Origin: Trichobilharzia szidati
Taxonomy: Eukaryota > Platyhelminthes > Trematoda > Strigeidida > Schistosomatidae
Assembly: GCA_944472155.2 (NCBI GenBank)
Contig: OX235272.1
Span: 87,674,020 to 87,738,019 of the forward strand
Length of the DNA: 64,000 nt
Direction: 5' to 3'
Position numbers and translations under genes: made by a program. The notes under the pieces were generated by a model, which saw only the letters and a program-made list of their open reading frames with translations, had not been told where the DNA came from and searched no databases. This document shows, one piece after another, positions 22,319 to 34,480 of the stretch (position 1 is the stretch's first letter; every line of letters begins with the position of its first letter).

Positions 22319-24455
22319 CTAAAGATATTTTTGGCTTCAGAACTCGTATAAATTAATACGCATACAAAAGCAGTTCTTTTTGATGAAATGAGAAGGTAAA
22401 TGTTTTATGACGTACAAAGATAAGTGTGGTTAATAGTATGGCAAATGAAGTCACAGTGTATTGAGAGGGTTGAAGTGGTTAGAGGAACACTTCGCGGGAA
22501 AGCTGCAGTCAGCTTGCAGTGATATTATGCTAGTTTCAAATACCGTTTTAATGTGTTATGCATCGAACATAATGATGTAAACTATCTGCTCATACAGTGA
22601 AGATGGTTTAACAAAAGAAATTATGGAATTATACGTAGTACGTCTAATACTGTAATTTCGAATACTGAAGTTGTACTTTATACAATGTTTTGCATTTTGT
22701 GTAATCTTGACAACTTTTAGTCTATTTCTGACTTTGCACGTATTTCAGCCTGATGAATGTACATTTTTGTTAATTGCAAGCCATTTGTCTTCTGCTATTG
22801 TGCTCTAAGTATTTGGACGCCAGATAACGTATTGTATTAGCGATGTATTTATGAAATGGCATGGAAGTCTTGCAGCTTCTGTGACACTGGTCTTAATGCA
22901 ATCTTGTTGTTTCGGTATGGACTTGGACTTCACGTTTAAGACGAATGGGACGTATTTTCATTGAAAGTTATCTGTGTAGTGCTTGCAGTAAAAATTAACC
23001 CAGGAAGAAGGGACCTATAGAAAAGTTCTTTGTTTATCTGGTTCGAAATTTTCAGAGTTAGGTTTTTAGGAGATAAGTTATATAGATGGTCCCGTAGGAT
23101 ACTTTGTTTGCAAACTCAAATTTTTGTCCTGTATCTTTTAAAATGCTTGTTTGCTGAGACCAGTGAAAAATCAAGACGGAAATTTGATCGTCCAAAATAC
23201 GAAATATATTTTGGGATTGGAAACGCAGAGCGGTTAAGGGTGTCCGACCGAGCTTGTGTACTAACAAATAAACATGATACAATAACCCACCATATGGTGT
23301 TGTTGCTTGATCGCGTGCCTTCAGCTTGGTCAGTCAACCGAAACAGTGCAGCTCAGCAACCTGTGTTTAATGCAGAATGCCTTAGACTTATAACTTCAGG
23401 TAATTATACATCACTACATCTTTCTGGATAATAGTTTCTTTGCTACATATATTTCTCAGCTTTTAACGTTCATCTGTCTATGGTTTCGCTATAAACATCT
23501 GAGTCTAATACCTCGCATGCAGTTTGTCTAAAGTCTCTTTTATTTTGTGCGAAAATACCCAGTTTGTTTACTTTTGTTTCACTTGAAGTCAGTTTGGTCT
23601 ATGAGTGACAGTGGCCTAAGAAAATACGCGTATGTTTTCTTCATCAAGGCATGGTTTACGACCTACTGCTGAAAGCATGCCTTCATCGGTTTGTGTTACG
23701 TGTGGTTCTTAACTATGAAAACAGTTAGTTAGGCTGCTTGTAAGACTTCCAGCTTACTTCCGGTTGGCCACAACTAGGAAAGATGCGAATGATTTTCGTG
23801 TGGCCACCTATCCTCTGGAACCTAAGCTTAGTCCACACTGCCTGTCTACTCTTTAATTTGATCCAACTAAGCCAGTGGCCAGGATTTTCCTAATACCAGC
23901 TATTGAAGTGGGTATATTACACTTACGACAGCTGAATGGTACATTGATTGACGATGGAGTGAGGAAAGTACACAGATACACAATTACACCACGACGCAAT
24001 TGCCCTCCATATGTTTCAGCCTCAGCGTTGAAGGAGAATAGGGTATTCTTGTAAAGTCCGATCAGAGTACAACGCCATGGTCACCAAGAGGCAGTCGCTG
24101 ATTCGTGAATACAAACGAACGAGACTGGTGACCGGGTAAGAAGCATAGTAACTGCCACGTTTAATAATGCAGCTTCAAACGCCGAAGTTGAACTTTGTGT
24201 GCTATTTCGCGTTTTGTGTTAATTAGACCACCTGTGGCTCACTGAAATGTTGTACATTTTTTGTTTGAATGCACACTTTTGTTAGCTGCGAGCAGTGTTC
24301 GGGTTTAGTCATTGTGTTCTTGGTGTCTAGATGCCGGATGAACGCATATTTGAAGAACGATAATCTTGCTGTTCTTCCACAGTGCGTAGTAAATATAAAT
24401 ATGTTTTGAACAATTTGGCTTTGTTATGGAGTTTGGTCAAAGACTGTGAGGCCAT
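22319..24455. other. Gene-poor stretch with an old dispersed repeat
   Basis: The ORF at 23030-23431 holds PKYEIYFGIG and shares its sequence with the 13800-13860 region, so it is a decayed repeat and not a gene. No other feature recognised. Confidence 0.4.
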
Positions 24456-24870
24456 CTTTTCGGATGGTTATCCGTAACAGTTATCATGTTACGCCGATAT
24501 TATTATGGGCAACAATGTATCCTAGAAACCCCATCCAGACATCAATATGGTATCAAAGTGTATTATATGGAGTAAATTTATCTACTATGGAGCTATAAAC
24601 ACTACCAATATCCTCACCGAACAGTATCTTTATGACTCCACATTGGATAAGTTTATTAGATATAACGCATAGGTGTACGGTATTAAACTGGATTAATTGC
24701 TTTAGATTTTTAGAGGTGTATCACTGTGTGCTGTCTAAAATAAGCTCAGACACTATGGAGCTATACTGTACCACAAAAAGTTATATGTAAGTTTGTACCC
24801 TATAATCTAATGGATACAGCGGATAGCTGTTTCGACATAGATTATTTGTATGTTAGGCACCATGTCTTCA
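24456..24870. repeat. Degenerate PLE terminal repeat
   Basis: Contains weak matches to the PLE terminal sequence: TTGGATAAGTTTATTAGATATAAC and the pattern 'tatggagctatactgtaccaca' (compare the intact end CTACCACAGTGCCCAAG). A similar degenerate copy is at 30530-30910. Confidence 0.35.
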
Positions 24871-26040
24871 ACCTGATAGGCATATTTATGTCAGGAAAAA
24901 GAATAATACTTTGAGATCTTCCGAAGATTCGTGCACTGGTTGAGCCTTTAAGCTGGTATTCCCTTTATTCAAACCATTGAGGACAAATGTTTATCCTCAT
25001 TGATCCTTTAAATGTAGAACTGCTTACTCTCGGGGAACAGTGGTCTTCAGAACTTGTTTGTCACTTCTTAATGACATTATGGCCCCCTGGGGCGTAGAGA
25101 CTGACAGACAAATTAACTAACCATACAAGTGAGGTTTGCTGAAAACTTACCCGATGGTAACTCCATTGTGTCATATTGGAGCATGGCGAACTGTGTGTGA
25201 TACAAGTGACTCTGGTGACGACTAACTTATGATCGTGTATTATTCTTTCTCCAGGCAGTCCCAATGTAAGTGCGTCCTACATTTACCGAAGTATTCAATA
25301 GAAATGACACTATTTCAGAAGGGTTTGAGGTATTCACTTCGTAATATTCCATTTCCCCTTTTATACCTATCTTTCTGGCCGGTTGACTGTCTGTCTTCAA
25401 AACGTCAGATTAGTTATCTAGGCATACAAATTCATCCTCGCGCTCTAACAAGCGACACATGGATATATTGTTTGAACATTTATTACTTAAAGAGCGCATA
25501 CGATAGCCACCCTCCATCAACAGTGGCTGCAATCCTTCCAAGTTGTTGGTACGGTTGATATTAACAGTCTTACGATTCAACTTTCATGTCTTTTCAAACG
25601 GAAGAAAAATAATCTTTCTCTCCCACAATTATTGGTATTCTCTGACAGTACAACATCACATCTTCAGTATACACCCTGGATGGAGGATCAGGTAATGTAA
25701 CAACACGCAAACAGAAGCTGCTGTTGTAGCCAGAGTCTAAACGTTCGGAACAAAGAATATTGTGAAGCGATCAACCCGTATTCAGGACAGGTGATGTTTG
25801 AAGAGAAATGGATACTTGCAATAATTTTTATTCATCCAACAGTGAGACGGAGGATAAGAGGGCTGATTTTATGCAGGAAGTTTGATCATTATAATTCACA
25901 GTTGATTATTATAAAAGACTTTCAACCCCTCTGTAACACGTGCATAGACTCTGATCACGCCCTGTGCACGTTTGCGCTCACGACTAGACGTGCATGAAAA
26001 ATATTCAGCAATGAAGCCATTAATTCCCCAACTTGACTAG
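24871..26040. other. No confident feature
   Basis: The ORF at 25229-25558 (109 codons) is Ser/Leu/Tyr-rich and has no motif I recognise. An ACGCAAACAGAAGC string at about 25705 recurs at 38193, indicating repeats. Confidence 0.35.
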
Positions 26041-27270
26041 GACACAGAGTCTTTACTTAGAGAGTAAATGGCTGAACGCCTACCTGAGATCGAAAGCAAG
26101 ACTGGTCCTGAGGAATTCTGGCAGAATATCAGGCCAGCTGTAAAGACTGTTAGTAACCCAAAATAAAAACATTGGTGGAAGTCGGTGGATTTCTGCTAAT
26201 TCGTTCGAACTGATAGACACAAGAAGACTGGTTCCAAGGGGCCCTGAATATGTTAAGGAGAGAAAGTAGCTTAAGATCAAACTAACAAACAGTCTTCGCA
26301 ACGAACGTGAACATTGGTGGGCGACTAAAGCGGAAGGGGTTGAAAAGGCGTTGGAGATAGATAAGGCTGAGCAACTACTTAGGGTTGTTAAAGAAACAGG
26401 TAGCTAAAGGCAAATAATAAGCGAAAATATTTCCGGGAGAAATGGAACCCTAACTAGCCCTCTGAATAGACGACTGGAATGTTGAATGTACATTCTGAGT
26501 ATGAGGATGATGTAGTCCTCCTGGGTGAAGACGCTGATAAAATGCAGAGTATTCTGAACACCATGAGCAGCAATGTTTGGCATACTGTTCGCTCCTGTCT
26601 AATGTAAGATGGTGCTACAGGACTGAGTGATGCTGACCCCTAGCTTGGATATAGGGAGTGAACTGGTAGAGCGTGTTGACTACTTCACCTTTTGAGAAGT
26701 TGCGTCAGCTCCAGGGAGTCGATCGCTGAGGATTTCTCAGCATGGATACAGAAGGCTGGTTTAGCGTATGCCAACTTACGCCAAAATTGGTTTGGAAGAC
26801 GTGATATCCGGCTGACTGCACAACAAAGGGCGTGTGTACTGCTCAGCAGTTTTCTGAGTCCACCTTAAAGGCCGTGAATGAGACATTGCTATTTAAAAAG
26901 TAAGACATGAAAACGCTAGCTGCCTTCAGTCATAGGTGTCTGAGGTCTGTCTCCTCTTTCGGGTGGTATAACACGGTAGGTATTATTGAGGTTAGCAGTA
27001 AAGTGTTAGGTAAGAAGGCAAGAATTATGGATGAAGTTGTGAAGTGATATCGACTGAGATGGCTAAGACGTGTGTTGAGTACGCTTAGCCATCATCTTCC
27101 TCGGAGGACAGTGTTAGCTAACATAGAGTGCTGGTGTGTTTTATCATTCATGCAAGCTGGGATTAAGAACAGAAGAAGGGGTTGATAGACTTCTGCACAA
27201 TGTCCTGCTTCCGTATTTCTTCTCTGACTGTAAATAACCCAAGCAAGAGCTTCGCAACAGGGAAAAGCTT
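26041..27270 (+). mobile_element. RTE-like LINE (VLLGEDADKMQ lineage), heavily decayed
   Basis: Broken frames include YEDDVVLLGEDADKMQS (26494-26550), the RT catalytic block and what follows, and preceding connection-like sequence. A better-preserved copy of the same lineage is at 60830-61690 (YTDDTVLLGEDADKMYS). Many stops; not active. Confidence 0.65.
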
Positions 27271-27503
27271 CTGTTTACTTCAGTTAAGTTAGATCACATC
27301 CTTGCGGTGTTGAAAGCTATGAAAACTTATGTAAACCTCTTTACTCCACATTCTTTGTTCCTCAAACCAAAATTGAAGATTAAGTGTTTGTATTCTCCAG
27401 AGTTCATTATTTAACCTTGACAACATTTCAACAGAACGCAGAAATGCGCTTTACTAAGTTGTTATCGTTATCTATGTAGACAAATGTTATGGTCTCGTTT
27501 CAG

Positions 27504-27541
27504 TCAATAGATAGATATGAATTCAAAGAAGTCTTGGGAAC
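27504..27541 (+). CDS. CAMK1: CaMKI gene, exon a (start of kinase domain)
   Basis: 38-base exon after acceptor GTCTCGTTTCAG, encoding SIDRYEFKEVLGT in frame 0 with two bases left over. YEFKEVLGTGAFSEV is the strand-1 and glycine loop of CaMKI. The initiating exon is not found upstream in this window, or is too short to recognise. It is followed by a 44-base intron (27542-27585, GTATAAGT ... TTTAG). Confidence 0.85.
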
Positions 27542-27585
27542 GTATAAGTTATTTTTGAAAATTTCACTTGCATCTTGTTGTTTAG

Positions 27586-27759
27586 GGGTGCATTTTCGGA
27601 AGTTCGTCTTGCAGAAGATCAAAAAAATCCGGGGTCATTTGTAGCAATCAAATGTATCCGCAAGAAATTTCTATCCAAAACACAAAATTCCGAGTGTGCT
27701 ATTAAAGAAGCAGAGTCACGGAAGGAATCTCTGAACAATGAAATAGAGGTGTTGAGGAG
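27586..27759 (+). CDS. CAMK1: CaMKI gene, exon b (glycine loop, ATP lysine, helix C)
   Basis: Encodes GAFSEVRLAEDQK, then VAIKCIRKK with the ATP-binding lysine, then the helix-C glutamate in NNEIEVLRR. The linker between strand 3 and helix C (TQNSECAIKEAESRKES) is roughly a dozen residues longer than in vertebrate CaMKI as I recall it. Joins exon a in phase (AC|G) and exon c in phase (AG|A). A 37-base intron follows (27760-27796), with a weak donor GTTCGT and acceptor AAAGTAG. Confidence 0.9.
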
Positions 27760-27796
27760 GTTCGTTAAAACTTTCTATTTCTCTTCATGAAAGTAG

Positions 27797-27871
27797 ACTC
27801 AGACATCCTAATATTGTCCAATTATTTGACGTTCTGGAAGATTCAGAGTGCTACTATCTTGTGATGGAATT
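27797..27871 (+). CDS. CAMK1: CaMKI gene, exon c
   Basis: Encodes LRHPNIVQLFDVLEDSECYY then LVMEL, the strand 4-5 and hinge region. It ends in phase 2 at donor TT|GTAAGT and joins exon d 8.4 kb downstream as TT|A, then GTTACTGGAGG. Confidence 0.9.
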
Positions 27872-29081
27872 GTAAGTATTGGTTTTACGATAACGAATGA
27901 AGTATTTCATTGTTTATACTTTTCATATAATCAGTGGAATTAAAAATTCAGCTCAGCTTATCGACTAGACACTGCCACGGTTTAGGTTTTTGATATGTCA
28001 CCCATTTATTAACTACCACTACTGAAGTTAATTAATATTTAAATGTTATGAAACTAAAAAATGGTCTCTAACAGCGACTTTGAATACAAGATATTTTTTA
28101 TGTTTATACTAACCTTCCACTGCCAAAACTTAAAGCGCAAAAGTGTCACAGTAACCCATCAGCTGATTAAAGACTATGGTAGGGTAAAATCTACTCTGTT
28201 TTGCTTACTACCTTTTGGGAAGTCTTGTGCTCCTAGTAACTGCTAAGCTGGTAAAGATTTTGAAATTAAAAAAATTAGTTAGCGTTAATTTATATAGCTT
28301 TTGACATTGTGCAGCCTGATGTATGCGCACCTAGTTGAGAAAATAAAGCAGTAAATTACAGTGTTCATTCTTAACGCAGTGCATTTCTCGTCGAGCACTT
28401 CATTATATTTGGCTTAAAATGTCTTACTAAAGTCTTCGGATGTCAAATTCTATTAATGATGAACAGAGAGATTCGGTTTATGCTGTTCCAATTTGTAGTA
28501 ACATGGAAAACATGAACAGAATTCCTTTCACTCTATTGTTTTAGTAATTTCTCGACATCATTTGATTACTTCTTAACTGACAACTAGGTATAGTGCCTGT
28601 CAGGATTCTTCTATCATGATCTAGATAAATAGATTTAACTTGGCTTCAGAAAAATAATTATCAAGTAATTAAAAATCTAATATTGTTATTTTTATTTCTA
28701 AGCTCTTCCTTTTAATAAATATGATTTCGCTATACTAATATAGGAATTCGGCGAGATGAGTCATTGCGTTACATTTCGTGTTATCAGTATCTGTCATTGT
28801 AGAGCCGCAGTCCGCTTGACTTGTCTACCAAAGAGAAACTACTGCATACCAAGAGATGTTCGGAATATAGTGTAACAGAGGTTTCTGAAGCATTGTATAG
28901 CCTAGAAGCTCTACATTGTTAGGAAAAATCACGTTACAGAGTAAATGTAGAAAACGATAAATATTGGAGTCTTTTTCCTCGCCATTTTCTTTAGCATCGG
29001 GAAAGTTTTAATAACTAGATATTTATAACGTATTTAGTAAGTCCTTGGATTATTTTACAAATGTACAGATTTTTTGGTGTG

Positions 29082-29318
29082 TCAGTGGAACAGTGGTAGT
29101 ATACTTGGCGACTACGGATGTAGTCCTAGGTTCGATCCCCAGCCGACTCTCTCCTTTACCTCGCTAATTCTGTAATTAAATCGGGAAAGAGGGAAGTTTA
29201 GGCATGAAGCTAGCAACCCCGTCCCGTGAAAATAAACACTACTGCTACCGAAACTTCAAGCCTCTAGCTTGAAACCCAATGTTCCACTGGGAACGCAAGG
29301 GAATAAAAGTGACAGATA
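29082..29318 (+). mobile_element. tRNA-derived SINE, family B, long-tail subtype
   Basis: Head with A box (TGGAACAGTGG) and B box (GGTTCGATCCCC). The body includes GGCATGAAGCTAGCAACCCC and CTTCAAGCCTCTAGCTTGAA, ending with TTCCACTGGGAACGCAAGG. Related copies: 52950, 56996 (minus) and 59022. Confidence 0.8.
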
Positions 29319-29889
29319 TTTTTTAAAGCAGGGTAATTTAATTGACCCATGCTAACTACGAAATAAAGCAGCAGCGGTGGTGAAATGCTTATTTTTCTTT
29401 TCAAATCGCATTATTAAGTTCCACTATTGTTTAGTTTTATTTCTGTCATATTTATCTGATTTATTTCCTGCGTAAACAGAACAAACGACTATGCAGACAG
29501 CTGTCAACTTAGGCGACGTTCGTAATTACACGTATATATTTGATGTTTTGTTAACACTTATTATCGAGGGTGTTTTGAATATGTCTATAGTGTGAGTTAA
29601 CTGAAATATTTCTTTTTATGTCATAAGGTATTTATGAACACAAGTTACAATGATAGCTTACTACATACTACATAATATTTCAACGTTTAAATAAACTGTT
29701 TTCATGATAAGAAGAAGTCCTTTGTGATGTGCAATAAATTTCTGCATAACTAGAAGACAAGCAGTCACCCATAAAGCTAGACATTGTCACCTGGAATCTT
29801 CTTGAGCTCTTATCAGTCTGAGTCTTAAGACTGTCATTTATCATTTCCATTTTTCCGGGCAAAACATACTACTCTGGTAGAGTGCTGCC

Positions 29890-30375
29890 TTATTATTATT
29901 ATTGTTTCCTTTAGTTCTTAGAGGAACATAGGGCTTCAGCTGCACGTCTCCATTGCGTTCGGTTCTCTGCCGACGTTTTCATCTGGCTCCACGTCTACCC
30001 ACATGCTTCCATCTCCATGTCACCATCGCACTGACGAACAACTCGCCGCTTCCCGTTCGGGTTCCACTCGAGGACCTATCTTGTGATGTCACTTGATGGT
30101 TTTCTCAAAGTATGGCCAATCCACCTCCACTTCTTCCTACTTATTTGTTGCGCAATCGGTTCCTGGTTGGTTCGCTCATTGCCAGAGATTCCTCCTTGTT
30201 GCTGATCTTTTCTGGCCGGCCATCTGATCTTGAGTTGTGTTGAGCGAAGACAGCTGTTGATGAAGGTCTGTAGTTTGTTTGAGATGCTCTTCATGACGCG
30301 CCAAGTCTCTGATCCACAAAGGTGTATTGCTTGTTATACCGTAATACTGCGTCCATAACTCTCTTGAATATTTTT
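29890..30375 (-). mobile_element. RTE-like LINE 3' end (antisense)
   Basis: Minus-strand fragment with [43 protein letters not shown] and [16 protein letters not shown], the C-terminal region of the LINE at 53420-54600. A TTATTATTATT tract at about 29892 marks its 3' tail. Confidence 0.8.
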
Positions 30376-30529
30376 GTACCTGTTGAAGACTATACGGTAG
30401 TAGAAGTAGTAATTCTGTTGCTTTACACTATTGGTGCAACAAAGTTTTACCCAATATGGTGATCGTATTGTGCATAAAATTCACTACTTTCATTAGTGAG
30501 GATTTATACAGGTTCAATAATACGCCAAT

Positions 30530-30915
30530 ATAAGAGGAGAGTTTGGGCACTGTGATAGATTATAACCCCACGTTAGATAAGTTTATTTTTGATATAACAC
30601 AATGGTACAGTATTGATATCTGGATGCCTTTTCAAGAACAGTTTATTGTTTACAATCATATCGATGTGATATACTTGTTAACTGAAGTTTATATGACTTC
30701 ATGTTTCATGTAAATGGAGCTTCTCTATATCTTTTAAACTATCTACTCAAACAGTGTGCTTCTGTTCGACCTGATCATACTCTGTTGTACATAAACTACT
30801 CTCCGAATTACATCACTCATGACTTAAGGCCTATGTAGACGGTGTAAGTATGATTATGGGTAATAACACGTTATATGTTCTAAATAAAGTTTAGAAACCT
30901 ATTGCGAACTGTTTC
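30530..30915. repeat. Degenerate PLE terminal repeat
   Basis: Includes GTTTGGGCACTGTGATAGA, close to the intact PLE terminus CTTGGGCACTGTGGTAGA, then diverges. Probably an old solo terminal piece. Confidence 0.5.
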
Positions 30916-31009
30916 TTGACATGTCACTGATGGCAGTCATACTTTTAATTATTCTTTATAAATTCCGCAGATGTAATATATTGCTTTCATAGTGACACTG
31001 TTCCACTAA

Positions 31010-32212
31010 GACGATCTAACTATTTCAATGTCTGTTAACTCCCAACTAGACTATACTAAGATGAACAGCTTTCTATCAGGAGTTAGCAAATGGTCTTCGT
31101 CTAATGGCCTTAAACTAAATCCTTCCAAATGTCAGACTGTTAATCTCAGTTTCCGATGTAAAAGAAAGTTAAATGAAGCTGTTGGTTCCTATGACTGGTA
31201 TAGAAACCAAGTCTGAAGTTAAGTATCTTGGATTAATTCTTTCTTCTGACCTATCCTGGTCTTCCATGTCTTAGCGATTTCTAAAAAAAATTTCGTCTGA
31301 CTTTTTACATTAAGAAGTTAAGGCACTCAGGCATAACTAACCCTCCTCTTACAGTTTGTCAACTCGTGTATTTTACCTATTCTTCTTTACTGTTCACCCT
31401 TATTCTTTCCTGGATTGCTTAAAAAAGACTATGTCATACTTCGTAGAACTCTGAAGACTGTCAGTAGGGCGAGTGGTAGTATTCCATTGGGCCATATCGC
31501 CGTTGACATTGTCACTGATAGGCACTTGATGTCATGCTACAAATTTGCTAAAGGAATTTTGTCAGACTGTGAGCATCCACTTTACCCGCAGCTCCAACCT
31601 TGTGTCTCCTCAGGTAAAACAAGAAGTCTTTTCAGAAGAATTTATGCACGTACGTCTAAGTATAAAAATTCCACTATACCATATTTGGCAAGTATTTTAT
31701 GTGATGAAAATAGTGTCAGACATGAACTAACTAACCTTTTCACTACTAAATAAACCATTTCCTCCACCCTTACAACATCAACCTTTATTGTTATTGTACT
31801 TCTTATATTTATAATCCTCTCAATTTTTTGTTTTTATTTGTTTATTTTCTCATAAGTGTGAACATCATTTAAGCTGTGTTATTACTGTTAATTTTGTATT
31901 TCCCCTCACCATACTATATCAAGAAAACATTAGGTCCAATAATCTATAACATGCTAAAATTTCCAAACTGAATCGACAATACTGTTTGAAACAAACTCAC
32001 TGTTATTATTATATTTAATATTCTCAATTCGTACTTCGAATATTTCTGACTTTATACTGTAAATGTGGACAAATTCCTCTGGTTAATTTTGTTTTAATTT
32101 TATTTATATTTTGAGTAAATCAGATGCAATATTGTGACAAATGCTGAGAATTCCATTCTGTATTATAAGTACTATCTGTTTTGGAATAAAGTAGATTATT
32201 ATTATTATATTC
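31010..32212 (+). mobile_element. 5'-truncated CR1/Jockey-like LINE (same family as 9968-13657)
   Basis: Starts just after the YADD position of the reverse transcriptase: MNSFLSGVSKWSSSNGLKLN, then after a frameshift LKKDYVILRRTLKTVSRASG, then ARTSKYKNSTIPYLASIL. The stop TAA at 31751-31753 ends the protein. The 3' UTR ends with GGAATAAAGTAGATTATTATTATT, like the other copy. 5' truncation is normal for LINE insertion. Confidence 0.85.
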
Positions 32213-32314
32213 ATCACCATCGATTCAAAAGTTAAACTGTTGTTTATTGAGCCAATGATTCGTAAAGTCTGCCTACCTCTCATGTGACGAGTAGTGACTT
32301 TTATTATTAGAATT

Positions 32315-32505
32315 CATGCTTTTCGGTGGCACAGCGGTTAGGACTCTCACCGACCATGCACATGGTCCTGGGTTCGATCCCCTGCCGACGCACACCCGAT
32401 ATCAATGGGCGGCCTGCAAAATTTGGGCTACCAATATCACATGCTGAAAATTCCATACTTGTAACGAAAATACGGTGTGGAATCAAGCTATAATAAAAAA
32501 TTTTA
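32315..32505 (+). mobile_element. tRNA-derived SINE, family B, short-tail subtype
   Basis: A box TGGCACAGCGG and B box GGTTCGATCCCC. It is followed by a body different from 29082: ATCACATGCTGAAAATTCC and ATACGGTGTGGAATCAAGC, then an A-rich end. A close copy is at 42132-42320. Confidence 0.8.
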
Positions 32506-32980
32506 AAATTTAAAATTTTCATCACTGGACTGCATTGTATCGAATTGTTCTGTTCCTTTTAGTATAAGATCACGTTCTTGATAAGAAGTTTCTTTTTGAC
32601 AAAGATTTTCTCGACTTACAAGTATTAGTTGCGTGTCAAACTTTATCAAAAAAAACAACAACATTTGTTCTAATGTTTCAACCAGTTTGAGGAGGAAAAA
32701 CTTGATTTTACAGAATTTTGTTTACCATATTCTATTCATACTTTTTCTTCTAAAGTTTCAAACAAAATTTACTGGTGGCAGAGTTCTATACATTTTAATC
32801 ACGAAGGCTTAGTACGACGTTTCGTATTTCGCTTTTAGTATCTTCTCTTATGTCAATCCTATCTCTGTAGGCTATAATTTCTTTGTTATCATAAGTGGCA
32901 CTGCTCGCTTTAAATTTGTGTTTTAGTGCCGAGTGTTTGTCATATGAGGTAGTTTTGTCGTTTTCAGGAGGATATGTATG
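32506..32980. other. AT-rich intronic stretch
   Basis: A short minus-strand ORF (32795-32986) shows no motif. Nothing recognised. Confidence 0.4.
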
Positions 32981-33113
32981 TTCCATAGTTGGTTTGTAAG
33001 GATTAGTTCTGTTTTTACAAGTTGATCACGGGTTGCGTACTGATGATGATTCCCAAGCTAGGATGAAACAGCTGTCCAGTACTCCCGAGTTTTCAGTGGT
33101 TCTCTAGAGGATA
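32981..33113 (+). mobile_element. Fold-back SINE fragment with hammerhead-like core, copy 4
   Basis: Reverse-oriented tail (CATAGTTGGTTTGTAAGGAT ... GTTGATCACGG) is joined at TGCGTACTG to the plus-strand core ATGATGATTCCCAAGCTAGG, then ATGAAACAGCTGTCCAGTAC. Stem I (GTACTG with CAGTAC) and the GTC triplet are preserved. The core differs from CTGATGA by one base (ATGATGA). Confidence 0.7.
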
Positions 33114-33149
33114 CATATATATGCCATTTTCAAAATTATGCAAAGTTTA

Positions 33150-33450
33150 TTTGCATTATTGTCCCCTTGGGTTCTAAGTGGAACATGAAGCTTCAGCAGA
33201 ACACCCCGGTTTCACCCTGTCCTCTGAGGTCCTCTTAAGCTGTCTCCACGATTCCCCACAGGCTCTCATCTCATCGTCATATAATCTGCTCCATATCTCC
33301 CAAGGACCGATATCCAATTCATTGTTTCTCACACGGGTTCCAATCGACCTATGGTCTGGCGTGCCGTATCACCCGACGGTCTAATCCATTTCCACTTTCT
33401 TCTACATGTTTGTTGAGTAATAAGTTCTTGATTGGTTTGTTCCCAGATTT
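33150..33450 (-). mobile_element. RTE-like LINE 3' end (antisense)
   Basis: Matches the 3' terminal part of the RTE-like LINE on the minus strand, starting at the tail side with GGTTCTAAGTGGAACATGAAG. The PLE terminus at 33455 abuts it. Confidence 0.65.
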
Positions 33451-33454
33451 ATTT

Positions 33455-34080
33455 TTGATATAAGAATAAAACTTGTGCACTGTGGTAGAGCATAATTCCA
33501 TTATGGGTAAAATTTGTTTTGATAAAGTCTCACAGTGTTATACAGTAATGTTTACTGATGACGTTTCGAGCACAATTTATTGCTCATAATCATATCAAGG
33601 CACTACTCACACAACTTTCTAACTTCATTTATATAATTCCATTATTTTTCATCGCTTGATTTGATTGGTAGTAGTATTTTCCATATTTCCGGTATGAGTG
33701 ATGAGTCATTCCTATTGCATATGTTGGGTGTAGACTGGATGAACAAAGATTCAGTAATCAACCTCTCTTTCCACCTACCTAGATTACTTTTTAGAATTTT
33801 AACCCTCTCCCACCCTATTGTGTGGTTGTGTGTTAATGCATGCAGTGCAATTGCTGAGCTTTTTTTTAAATTACTTATCTTCTCTGAGTCAATCATTATT
33901 ACCTTAGGTAAATTCTTATGTTCCGACAATCTGACTACCTCTGACCTAATAGTTTCACCTATGTAGTTGACCTAACTCACAGTCATTGCAAGGTATTTTG
34001 TAAATTATATTGTTTTGTCTAATTGGATCAGCTGGGTCCTTTAACCTACAGAGCTTGTCCCTGAGTGAGTTTGTAGGTTT
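33455..34080 (-). mobile_element. PLE lineage 1, 3' part (minus)
   Basis: Terminal sequence at 33455-33640 (GATATAAGAATAAAACTTG and GACGTTTCGAGCACAATTTA). The C-terminal polyprotein end follows at 33642-33929 (SEHKNLPKVIMIDSEKI, HNHTIGWERVKIL). Upstream on the minus strand is the linker with NSLRDKLCRLKDP and NNIIYKIPCNDCEL, the start of the GIY-YIG region. It meets a plus-strand copy at about 34080. Confidence 0.8.
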
Positions 34081-34480
34081 AACTGGTATAACTCACAAAA
34101 AAGACCTAAATGATGAAATAAAACAGATAGAAGAGGCGTTGGTGTTAAATAACTATCCTTTAAAATTCATTAGGAAGATTGAAAAAGGCCAAAAGAAAAA
34201 CAAAAAGAATAGTGAAACTAGTAATAATAACATAAATAAGAGAGAATGTAAGTCATCTACAGTTATACCATATAAAGAGGGGACATCTGAGACTCTACGT
34301 AGGATTCTAAATAAAGCAGGAATTAGGGTGACATTTAAACCTACAAACTCACTCAGGGACAAGCTCTGTAGGTTAAAGGACCCAGTTGATCCAATTAGAC
34401 AAAATAATATAATTTACAAATACCTCGCAATGACTGTGAGTTAAGTCAACTACACAGGTCAAACTCGTAGATCAGGAGTT
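34081..34480 (+). mobile_element. PLE lineage 1, internal part (plus), head-to-head with the previous copy
   Basis: The ORF encodes EALVLNNYPLKFIRKIEK, an Asn/Lys-rich spacer, STVIPYKEGTSETLRRIL, NSLRDKLCRLKDPVDP and NNIIYK, then a frame break before NYTGQTRR. These are the PLE RT C-terminus and the entry to GIY-YIG. 34336-34440 is an inverted duplicate of 33985-34080. Confidence 0.8.

Noticed and set aside
25229..25558. 109-codon ORF as a gene
   Set aside because: No motif, odd composition and no splice or promoter context; kept only as unexplained sequence.
27575..27585. Start codon for CaMKI at the ORF beginning near 27575
   Set aside because: That ORF start lies in a 44-base intron; coding continues from exon a at 27504 in phase.
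29082..29160. tRNA gene at the head of SINE family B
   Set aside because: Pol III boxes are clear, but the body and repeated copies show a SINE, not a tRNA.
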